NCBI GenBank assembly: GCA_003561815.1
Contig: PWVP01000001.1
Span: 1 to 12,037, forward strand
DNA from: Campylobacterota bacterium
Lineage (GTDB): Bacteria > Campylobacterota > Campylobacteria > Campylobacterales > SZUA-545
Length of the DNA stretch: 12,037 nt
Direction: 5' to 3'
Positions 6,366 to 11,888 of the stretch are shown in pieces. Position 1 is the first letter of the stretch. Each line of letters starts with the position of its first letter. The notes below the pieces were generated by a model. That model did no database searches, was not told the DNA's origin, and saw nothing but the letters and a program-made list of their open reading frames with translations. Made by a program: the position numbers and the translations under genes.

Positions 6366-6865
6366 CTGCCGCAGTGGCCGCGCTGCTTCTTCTGCTGGCG
6401 CTCGCCGCAGCCGCTCTTTTTGTCGCCACAGCCGCTTCGCTTTTTCGCTTGCGGGCAGTCGCCTTTAGAGCGTTTCTGGCCACACGCAGACTGGCGATCG
6501 CCTATCGCTGCCACAAACGCTTCGCGCTGCTCAGGGGTTAAGATGCCGTGAATCTGGCTAAAGAGATTCGCCCGCGCCTCGATCATCACCGCCATACGCT
6601 CCTGGTGGGGCGCTACGAAAGCGGCGCGATCGAAGCTGCTCTTCTCAAAGCCGCTCAGCTCGCCACAGCAGCCGCGCTTTTTAAAGTGCTCGCGCATCGC
6701 CTCTCTGTGCGCTGCCATCACGCTCTCCATACGCTCCTCCTGCTCGGCTGACGGGGTCACGCTGTAAAACGCCTGCCATAGCCCTTTGCCGCCCTTTTGG
6801 CACGCAAAGGCGCTGGTAGATAGCAGGGCTAAGCCCAGGGTCGCTGCGATTAAAAACCTCTTCAT
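6362..6865 (-). CDS. exported Spy/CpxP-like (LTxxQ) protein with Cys-rich tail
   Basis: Predicted periplasmic protein of 167 residues. A clean signal peptide (MKRFLIAATLGLALLSTSAFA) is followed by a helical region with the LTxxQ-type motif LTPEQREAF at 109-117, as in the Spy/CpxP chaperone and metal-resistance family. The preceding helices carry many Met, His and Arg (MESVMAAHREAMREH). The last 45 residues are unusual: Cys at 128, 137, 146, 153 and 165, with repeated [RK]SGCG and many Lys, plus CC at 66-67, suggesting metal or redox binding. I chose ATG 6865 because AAGGAG lies five bases before it; an ATG at 6898 falls at the predicted transcript start. It is downstream of a sensor kinase and has its own promoter bearing the same boxes as the regulator's promoter, so it is probably the module's output. 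Confidence 0.78.
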   Translation of the reverse strand: MKRFLIAATLGLALLSTSAFACQKGGKGLWQAFYSVTPSAEQEERMESVMAAHREAMREHFKKRGCCGELSGFEKSSFDRAAFVAPHQERMAVMIEARANLFSQIHGILTPEQREAFVAAIGDRQSACGQKRSKGDCPQAKKRSGCGDKKSGCGERQQKKQRGHCGS

Positions 6866-6902
6866 GGATGCTCCTTCGGGTATAAGTTTAAACCTCATAA
6901 TT

Positions 6903-6936
6903 ATTATATCATCTTCAGTGTGTAGCCAATGTGAAG
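6903..6936 (-). promoter_or_regulatory. regulated promoter of the Spy-like gene with 7-4-7 direct-repeat box
   Basis: On the minus strand: CTTCACA (6936-6930), TTGG, CTACACA (6925-6919), a 10-base spacer, then TATAAT (6908-6903). The two boxes are 11 bp apart, one helical turn, and replace the -35. The arrangement matches the promoter at 8745-8778 base for base in spacing, pointing to the adjacent OmpR-family regulator. Confidence 0.65.
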
Positions 6937-6937
6937 C

Positions 6938-8077
6938 CTACCACCGGATCGTAAAGCAGCTGCCCGACTCCTCGGTGTCGGCCAGCTGCAGTGACAGGCC
7001 GTTTTGTTCGCACAGCTCCCGTGCGATCGCCAGCCCCAGGCCGAAACCGCCCTGGGCGCTATCGAGCCGCTCAAACCGCTTAAAGATCTGCTCGCGCTGC
7101 GACTCGGGCACACCGCCGCCCTCATCCTGCACGCTCAGGGTGCGATCCTTTAGCCTCACTGTGATGCGGCCGCCGGTTCTGTTGTATTTGATGGCGTTGC
7201 TCAGGAGATTATCCAGGGTCCGCTCCATCGCCTGACGATCGGCCAGCAGCGGCTCATATTCGCCCAGCTGGAGATCCCACACGATCCGCCGCCGTTTGGC
7301 CAGCGGCTCAAAAAACGCCACGCGTTGCTCGACAAGCGCCTTTAGATCCAGCTGCTGGGGGTTGCGCGCTGAGCGTTTGGCCAGCAGTGCGTACGCCAGA
7401 TCGTCGTATATGTGCTTTAGGCTCCTGGCCGCCACACCGATGCGATCGAGCTTTTTCTGATCGCGGGGGCTTAGCGCATGGTGATCGATGGTCTCGGTGC
7501 TCATCAAAATCGCTGAAACCGGCGTGGTCAGCTCATGGGTGGCATCTTTAATGAAGCGATCCATCAGCTCGATGGTCTGGCGCATCGGACGCAAAATCAG
7601 CCGCGCCAAAAAGTAGGCGATCGCCATAAAGAACCCGAAGCCGCCCAGCCAGAGCAGCAGGATATGAAACCGCAGATCGGCAAACGCCGCCTTATCAACC
7701 GGCATCCGCACCGCCAGCAGCGCCGCTTCAGCCTGGGAGGGGAGCTGGCGCACCAGATGGTGATAGCCCGCATCGATAATAAAACGCTGCGTTTTTCCGC
7801 CACAATCCAGCGGGGAGGTGAGATCAAAGCCACCCGCGAGCACCCGCCCGCGATCATCTAGCAGCGCCCACTCCACCCCCGATGGGGGGGCCAGCCCCTG
7901 ACGGAGCATCCGCGTCGCGTGAAAGGCGAGCCGCTCGAGCTCACGCTCTTGCTGCTTGAGAATCAGTGAGCTGTGGTGGTGGAAGTAGCCCATGCCGATG
8001 ATGCCCAGAAAAAACGAGAGTGAGCCGGCATAAAGCAGCAGAAACTTCACCAGTGTGCGTCGTTCACTCGGGTGCAA
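6938..8077 (-). CDS. two-component sensor histidine kinase
   Basis: Membrane-bound sensor kinase of 379 residues. TM1 spans about 11-31, a periplasmic sensor 32-137, TM2 about 138-160 and a short linker leads to the HisKA domain. The phospho-acceptor is H181 in HELTTPVSA, the N-box is DNLLSNAIKYN (289-299), G1 is DEGGGVP (318-324) and G2 is GFGLGLAIA (344-352). It should autophosphorylate H181 and pass phosphate to D54 of the regulator encoded just upstream. The sensor has no motif I can name. The start TTG 8077 has AGGA seven bases upstream and overlaps the regulator gene by 14 bases, so translation is coupled. The stop is beside the boxes controlling the Spy-like gene. Sequence style (FIKDATHELTTP, IYDDLAYALL) is that of Campylobacterota kinases. 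Confidence 0.93.
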   Translation of the reverse strand: MHPSERRTLVKFLLLYAGSLSFFLGIIGMGYFHHHSSLILKQQERELERLAFHATRMLRQGLAPPSGVEWALLDDRGRVLAGGFDLTSPLDCGGKTQRFIIDAGYHHLVRQLPSQAEAALLAVRMPVDKAAFADLRFHILLLWLGGFGFFMAIAYFLARLILRPMRQTIELMDRFIKDATHELTTPVSAILMSTETIDHHALSPRDQKKLDRIGVAARSLKHIYDDLAYALLAKRSARNPQQLDLKALVEQRVAFFEPLAKRRRIVWDLQLGEYEPLLADRQAMERTLDNLLSNAIKYNRTGGRITVRLKDRTLSVQDEGGGVPESQREQIFKRFERLDSAQGGFGLGLAIARELCEQNGLSLQLADTEESGSCFTIRW

Positions 8078-8738
8078 GACGGTATCCTATTCCGCGCACG
8101 GTCTCGATGCGGTCTTTGCCGATCAGTTTGCGCAGGTTTTTCAGGTGGGTTCGCAGACTCATCTCGCTGGGCTCCTCGCCCAGACCCCAGAGTCGGTCGA
8201 TGACCAGCTCTTTAGGCACCACGCGGCTGCGGTGCTCGCTTAGAAGCTTTAGCAGCGCAAACTCCTTAGGCGGCAGCGTCATGGGGCCATCGGCCCCCTC
8301 TAAGCGGTTGCTCTCGGGGAAAAAGCGAACCCCCTCGCACAGGACAATCCCCTCTTCGCTACGGTGATAAAACCGGCGCTTTAGGAGCGCATCGATGCGG
8401 ATGAGGAGCTCTTGAAGCTCGAAGGGTTTGCGCAGGTAGTCATCGCACCCGGCCTCAAACCCGCGGGAGAGATCGGAGACATCGTTGAGCGAAGTGAGGA
8501 AGATAGCCGGAGCGGCGACACCTCTTTGGCGCAGGCTTTTGAGCAGATCGAAGCCGTTTTGGCCCGGCACCTTCACATCTAAAAGCAGCAGATCGCACTC
8601 ATTCTCATAGGCCAGATCCGCCGCCTCCTGCGCCTCGATCGCTCCGAGCACCTCAAAATCCGCCTCCTCCAGAAACTCGGTGAGGATATCGTGCAGGGTC
8701 GGATCGTCTTCGAGCAGAAGAAGTGTCGCTTTTTTCAT
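8064..8738 (-). CDS. OmpR/PhoB-family response regulator
   Basis: A 224-residue regulator. The receiver domain carries the acidic pair at D11-D12, phospho-acceptor D54 in LLLDVKVPG, T82 and K104 in YLRKPFEL. The C-terminal winged helix (about 125-223) has the family's LPPKEFALLKLL, the recognition-helix region SLRTHLKNLRKLIG and the final wing VRGIGYRLAP. It should bind tandem direct repeats as a dimer and activate transcription with sigma70. Its own promoter has such a repeat, so autoregulation is likely. The ATG at 8738 has no Shine-Dalgarno and lies six bases after CATAAT, so the message is probably leaderless. It is first in a regulator, kinase, Spy-like gene cluster. Confidence 0.95.
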   Translation of the reverse strand: MKKATLLLLEDDPTLHDILTEFLEEADFEVLGAIEAQEAADLAYENECDLLLLDVKVPGQNGFDLLKSLRQRGVAAPAIFLTSLNDVSDLSRGFEAGCDDYLRKPFELQELLIRIDALLKRRFYHRSEEGIVLCEGVRFFPESNRLEGADGPMTLPPKEFALLKLLSEHRSRVVPKELVIDRLWGLGEEPSEMSLRTHLKNLRKLIGKDRIETVRGIGYRLAPE

Positions 8739-8744
8739 GGTGCT

Positions 8745-8778
8745 ATTATGGCAGGGGGTTTGTGAAGGGGGCGTGAAA
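8745..8778 (-). promoter_or_regulatory. autoregulated promoter of the response-regulator operon with 7-4-7 box
   Basis: On the minus strand: TTTCACG (8778-8772), CCCC, CTTCACA (8767-8761), a 10-base spacer, CATAAT (8750-8745), six bases, then the ATG. The direct repeats have an 11-bp period as expected for an OmpR/PhoB-type dimer, and occupy the -35 region. Confidence 0.65.
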
Positions 8779-8801
8779 CACGAGCAGTCACTCTAAAATA
8801 T

Positions 8802-8846
8802 TTACTGAGCCGAACCCCTGTCTGATTGTAGCTTTTCTCTCATCAT
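8802..8846 (-). pseudogene. 14-codon stub, possible N-terminus of a HEPN toxin partner
   Basis: An ATG overlaps the stop of the nucleotidyltransferase remnant and reads MMREKLQSDRGSAQ before a TAA. MNT antitoxins are commonly followed by a HEPN-domain toxin starting at this place with a similar MxxEKL beginning. I infer that the partner was deleted after about eight codons. The stub is too short for certainty. Confidence 0.25.
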
Positions 8847-9093
8847 AACAGGATCGCCTTTTGGAGGATGTGACGGACAAATGGGTTTTTCAGCTCCCCG
8901 AAGTGTTTACAGAAATCTATCCGCAGAAGTCGTAGCTCTTTTTTTGTCAATGTGTCCGATACGATGAGCAGGTCAATATCCCCGCCTCTGCTCGCATCAT
9001 CCACTCGGCTTCCAAAAAGATATAGCTTGGCACTCGCAGAAAAGCTGTAAAGTCTGTTTTTTAAACCTCCACCTGTTCTGGATCGAGTCTCAT
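8843..9093 (-). pseudogene. MNT-type minimal nucleotidyltransferase, frameshifted
   Basis: Beginning at ATG 9093 (GGGAG seven bases upstream) the frame reads MRLDPEQVEV and stops at TAA 9063-9061. Shifted by one base, the same strand continues without a stop to TGA 8845-8843: LKNRLYSFSASAKLYLFGSR, then VDDASRGGDIDLLIVSD and the end HILQKAILL. GSRxDD...GGDIDLLI is the signature of nucleotidyltransferases of MNT/HEPN toxin-antitoxin pairs, which AMPylate their toxin. Adding one T in GGTTTAAAAAAC would join the two parts (VEV-LKN). The region between CKHFGE and LKNPFVRHI is also shorter than in relatives I know and lacks an obvious third catalytic Asp. It is therefore probably inactive, although a sequencing error at the short T/A run could explain the frameshift. 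Confidence 0.7.
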
Positions 9094-9142
9094 CTTTGTG
9101 CTCCCGTCACACTATTGGCTCAATTTTGATACGCTAGGGCTG

Positions 9143-9151
9143 ATTATATCA
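9143..9151 (-). promoter_or_regulatory. extended -10 promoter of the nucleotidyltransferase remnant
   Basis: The minus strand reads TGATATAAT, a perfect TGn-TATAAT extended -10 about 50 bases upstream of ATG 9093. No -35 is evident, as usual for extended -10 promoters. Confidence 0.55.
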
Positions 9152-9159
9152 CACGGCGA

Positions 9160-9178
9160 TCGGCAGTCGCCATGCCGA
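9160..9178. repeat. palindrome TCGGCA-GTCGCCA-TGCCGA, copy 2 of a possible repeat family
   Basis: Six-base perfect arms. It matches the palindrome at 1580-1597 in TCGCCATG[TC]CGA and in the left arm with a compensating base-pair change. It lies between the divergent promoters of the nucleotidyltransferase remnant and the ATPase gene. Confidence 0.4.
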
Positions 9179-9191
9179 CGCGCTGCAATTG

Positions 9192-9228
9192 TGGTACAAT
9201 AACCGGAGTTATCATAACCAAGGTTATT
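9192..9228 (+). promoter_or_regulatory. promoter and nested dyad operator of the DUF234 ATPase gene
   Basis: TGGTACAAT (9192-9200) is a TGn-extended -10. Directly after it lies a dyad centred on 9213: AATAACC (9198-9204), GTTAT-C-ATAAC (9208-9218), GGTTATT (9222-9228). All arms are symmetric; only the 3-bp spacers differ. It overlaps the transcript start and the weak AAGG ribosome site, as expected of a repressor site or a translational hairpin. Confidence 0.55.
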
Positions 9229-9231
9229 ATC

Positions 9232-10560
9232 ATGAAGTTTTACAACCGCGAAGATGAACTGGCGATCTTATCCAAGGCCGATGGGCTAAAGGCGCGGAGG
9301 TCTGTCATGACCATGCTGTTGGGTAGGCGGCGCGTGGGCAAGACGACCCTGGCGCTACACCACCACTCCAAAGACCCCGTGCTCTACTTTTTCGTTTCGA
9401 AAAAAGACGAGGCTCTGCTGTGCGAAGAGTTTGCCGAAGAGATCGCAAGCCGGCTTGAGGTCAAGATCTTTGGTCAAATAAGGGGATTTGAGGATATTTT
9501 CGGATATTTACTCGAGCTGGCCAAAACCCGGGGCTTCACGCTGGTGATCGATGAGTTTCAGGAGTTTTTCACGGTCAATGCCTCGATCTACTCATCGATA
9601 CAGAAGCTATGGGATCTGCACAAAGACACCACCCACATGCACCTGATCGCCTGCGGGTCGGTCTACTCACTGATGAAGACGATCTACGAAGACCACAAAG
9701 AGCCTCTTTTCGGACGGAGCGACTTCAAGATCGATCTGCAGCCTTTCAAGCCTTCGGTGCTTAGGGAGATCCTCAAAGACCACCGCGCCTACACTCCGGA
9801 GAACCTGCTGGACTTTTACATGCTCACCGGCGGTGTGGCGAAATATATCGAGCTTTTTACCCTGCATGGGAGCTTCGGAATGGAGGCCATGATCGACACG
9901 ATCATCGAGCCCAATTCACTCTTTCTCGACGAAGGTAAAAATAGGCTGATCGAAGAGTTTGGCAAAGAGTACAAGACCTACTTCTCCATCCTCGCGCTGA
10001 TCTCCGACTCTAAGACTTCGCGCAGCGCGATGGAGTCGATACTGCAGCGAAACATCTCCGGGCACCTGGCCCGTCTGGAAAACGACTACAGCATTATCCA
10101 CTCTATCAAGCCCATCGGGGCCAGGCCAAACGCCAAGCTCCAGAAGTACGGGATATCGGACAACTTCCTGGGGTTTTGGTTTCGCTTTATCTTCAAGTAT
10201 CGCTCACTGATCGAAGCGGAGAGCTTCGAGCGACTCAAGGCAATCGTACGCAGAGATATCGACAGCTTTTCGGGTCGGTATCTGGAGAAGCTCTTTATGG
10301 AGCTTCTCAAAGAGCAGCAGTGCTATACACAGATCGGCTCTTACTGGGAGCGAAACAACCAAAACGAGATCGATATCGTAGCCGTCGATGAGATCGAGCG
10401 CCGTCTGCTCATATGTGAAGTCAAACGAAACAAAAAGAGGCTCAACCGCAACGAACTCATGCTCAAATCAAAAAATCTATTGCAGACTTACAAAGGCTAT
10501 GATGTGGAGTATAGGCTTTTGTCATTGATAGATATCGAGGCAATCACGCAGGAGGCCTAA
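9232..10560 (+). CDS. ATP-binding protein, archaeal-type ATPase with C-terminal DUF234 nuclease-like domain
   Basis: A 442-residue AAA-type ATPase (ATPase_2 / DUF234 class). It opens with the family's usual FYNREDEL, then a Walker A GRRRVGKT (31-38) and a Walker B LVIDEFQEF (104-112); CGSVYSLM (141-148) is the sensor-1-like region. A winged-helix-like middle follows. The C-terminal domain (about 345-442) begins GRYLEKLFMELL and contains a PD-(D/E)xK-like pattern: E379-x-D381 and E396-x-K398 in ICEVKRN. The cellular role is not established; such genes are common in islands and near defence or toxin-antitoxin genes. The start ATG 9232 matches the family N-terminus and follows AAGG by eight bases; an ATG at 9172 lies inside a palindrome and upstream of the -10 box. 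The gene is intact between two degraded toxin-antitoxin loci. Confidence 0.85.
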   Translation: MKFYNREDELAILSKADGLKARRSVMTMLLGRRRVGKTTLALHHHSKDPVLYFFVSKKDEALLCEEFAEEIASRLEVKIFGQIRGFEDIFGYLLELAKTRGFTLVIDEFQEFFTVNASIYSSIQKLWDLHKDTTHMHLIACGSVYSLMKTIYEDHKEPLFGRSDFKIDLQPFKPSVLREILKDHRAYTPENLLDFYMLTGGVAKYIELFTLHGSFGMEAMIDTIIEPNSLFLDEGKNRLIEEFGKEYKTYFSILALISDSKTSRSAMESILQRNISGHLARLENDYSIIHSIKPIGARPNAKLQKYGISDNFLGFWFRFIFKYRSLIEAESFERLKAIVRRDIDSFSGRYLEKLFMELLKEQQCYTQIGSYWERNNQNEIDIVAVDEIERRLLICEVKRNKKRLNRNELMLKSKNLLQTYKGYDVEYRLLSLIDIEAITQEA

Positions 10561-10662
10561 GTCCGGTGGCGAGACAGAACCTGCGGTGTTCCTCCCAGCT
10601 CGATCTTTTCACGCAACCAATGCTGTCCGGTGTGGACGATCTGCGTTTCGTAGCCGCCTGCC
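10561..10662. other. short intergenic junction after the ATPase gene
   Basis: Contains GTCCGGTG twice (10561-10568 and 10625-10632). The minus strand is open without a start over about 40 codons, including YETQIVHTGQH, but I cannot assign it. This is where the C-terminal half of AbiEii would be expected, so it probably marks a deletion junction. Confidence 0.35.
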
Positions 10663-11204
10663 CTAGTCAAATTGTTTTTCCGTTTCAAATTGGATTCTAA
10701 GGGACGAAGGTTTCATCGTTTTGATCATAAAAGGCATGGGGTGTAGATGGAGTTTTTCTTCTGTCTCGAAATCTGATGGTGGATTAGTATCGACCTCGAA
10801 CTTGATTTTGAGAACCTGTCCGGCATGATATTTTTTGACCATATCTTCCGGAGTATTGATCACCAGCAGGTGCTTAACCGTATCTCCCTTGACAAAGGCT
10901 GACTGCACGGCGCTTTGGTCTTTGATTTTGGTCTCTACCTGAACCTCAAATCCGTAGGCTTGCAATGTGTTTGAAACCGCCTTTTCGTATTTGCGAAGAT
11001 CAAAAGACGAATCCGGCTCGATCAGCGAAAAATCCAAATCTTCCGAAAACCTTGGCAGCCCGTAGAGTATTCTCAAAACCCCGCATCACTAAGGGCATAG
11101 AGAACAATCTCCTGCAGAATTTCCCTGAGGGCTTCATAGGGGTTGCTTGGGCTTTGAGCATACCTTGCCAGCATGGCGGTGATATGCGGATGTGCATCAG
11201 CCAT
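10663..11204 (-). pseudogene. abiEii: AbiEii/AbiGii-family nucleotidyltransferase toxin, deleted and truncated
   Basis: ATG 11204, with AGGAG upstream, starts MADAHPHITAMLARYAQ and continues to LQEIVLYALSDAGF, where a TGA (11075-11073) ends the frame. In the next frame the protein resumes as LRILYGLPRFSEDLDFSL (TTG 11076) and runs to IKTMKPSSL, after which RIQFETEKQFD-stop replaces the expected C-terminus. AbiEii proteins normally have a YGGTAL-type segment just where the break occurs; its loss removes the glycine-rich nucleotide-binding motif, while the EDLDF catalytic acids remain. The usual C-terminal half (SLFAGK... KGRDWYD) is absent. The ATG overlaps the end of abiEi by eight bases, the standard operon arrangement of this abortive-infection/toxin-antitoxin system. 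The gene is very probably dead. Confidence 0.75.
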
Positions 11205-11475
11205 GTTTTGCTCCTTTTTTTAGGGTGGCGGCAAGGGATTGCAGAGCGGGAGAAGAGTGCGCCATGGCGATACGCCACACCAGCCTGGCATCCAGCGCAG
11301 CCAGATCGGCCCACTCTATGCGAAGGTCTGACTCCAGGTATTGCGCCATGTCGTTTGGCTTTATGCGGGTGATGCGCTTGTCGGCGGCCACCTTATCGCA
11401 AAGCGCCTTTTCGGGTGTGGCTATCAGATAGCCGCCATCTTTGGCATCGTGCTTCCAGTCTATTCCCAGGGGGGA
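11197..11475 (-). pseudogene. abiEi: AbiEi-family antitoxin/regulator, C-terminal fragment
   Basis: An open frame entered from a TAA at 11478-11476 has no good start and reads GIDWKHDAKDGGYLIATPEKALCDKV, then continues to a TGA at 11199-11197 overlapping the abiEii start. GGYxIATPEKALxD is the hallmark of the AbiEi-type antitoxin C-terminal domain. The N-terminal winged helix that binds DNA is missing: upstream of about 11475 the base composition falls abruptly to AT-rich and no continuation was found in the other minus frames. TTG/GTG codons inside the fragment could allow a short product (for example GTG 11391) but not a full antitoxin. Probably a remnant left by recombination at about 11475. 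Confidence 0.65.
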
Positions 11476-11627
11476 TTACCCAACCTTAAGCCATATTAAG
11501 CAAATAAGAGATAGAAAATATAGATATTGCATATTTTCTATGCTTGGTTATATTAAAAAATTCTTATTCCCCATGATTTTCCTTTGGTAGAGCCCCAGCT
11601 CCAATCTCCCTTGGTTGCGTCCTATTA
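11476..11627. other. AT-rich non-coding stretch with a long inverted repeat
   Basis: No gene seen. ATAGAAAATAT (11511-11521) and ATATTTTCTAT (11531-11541) form an 11-bp perfect stem with a 9-base loop. CTATTA-T-TAATAG (11622-11634) is a perfect palindrome over the toxin stop codon. They may serve as terminators for the minus-strand toxin operon or be remnants of a small mobile element. Confidence 0.45.
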
Positions 11628-11888
11628 TTAATAGTGATATCTACATTGAGCTATAACAATCAAGTCATCAACTATTTTGTAAACCAATCTATGTTCTGAG
11701 GTAATTCTTCTTGAAAAATATCCTTCGTAGTTTTCTTTTAATCTTTCTGGTTTTCCTATGCCATCAGAGTCATTAGGGTTGCGTTTGATATCTTGAATAA
11801 GAAGATTGACTCTTTTGAGTATTTTTTTGTCATTTTGTGCCCAATGTTGATAATCTTCCCATCCTCTATCGGCAAACCCGAGTATCAT
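11628..11888 (-). CDS. yoeB: Txe/YoeB-family mRNA endonuclease toxin
   Basis: An 86-residue RelE-superfamily toxin that cleaves mRNA in the ribosome. It is full length and has the family pattern: WEDYQHWAQND (10-20), LIQDIKRNPNDSDGIGKPERLK (30-51), GYFSRRITSEHRLVYKI (56-72) and the C-terminal RYHY. Catalytic residues expected from YoeB are present: E48, R61, H85 and Y86. It should be active unless held by its antitoxin, encoded just upstream; the ATG overlaps the antitoxin's stop by four bases (ATGA). Base composition is much more AT-rich than the core genes, consistent with recent acquisition. Confidence 0.92.
   Translation of the reverse strand: MILGFADRGWEDYQHWAQNDKKILKRVNLLIQDIKRNPNDSDGIGKPERLKENYEGYFSRRITSEHRLVYKIVDDLIVIAQCRYHY

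Noticed and set aside
6790..6865. Lipoprotein signal in the Spy-like protein (AFAC)
   Set aside because: The residues before Cys do not fit the lipobox [LVI][ASTVI][GAS]C; ordinary signal peptidase cleavage after AFA is better.
6866..6898. ATG 6898 as start of the Spy-like gene
   Set aside because: It sits at the predicted transcript start, lacks a ribosome site, and would put eleven non-signal residues before MKRFL; AAGGAG precedes ATG 6865.
9052..9068. Programmed -1 frameshift at A-AAA-AAC rescuing the nucleotidyltransferase
   Set aside because: The stop TAA precedes the slippery heptamer, so ribosomes would terminate before reaching it.
9172..9231. ATG 9172 as start of the ATPase
   Set aside because: It lies inside a palindrome and upstream of the -10 box; FYNRE homology starts at ATG 9232.
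10570..10690. Minus-strand YETQIVHTGQH stretch as a UDP-GlcNAc 2-epimerase fragment
   Set aside because: Only the HTGQH motif agrees; the following residues do not match the family.
11000..11314. 104-residue minus-strand frame overlapping the abiE remnants
   Set aside because: It is out of frame with recognisable AbiEi and AbiEii sequence and shows no family features.
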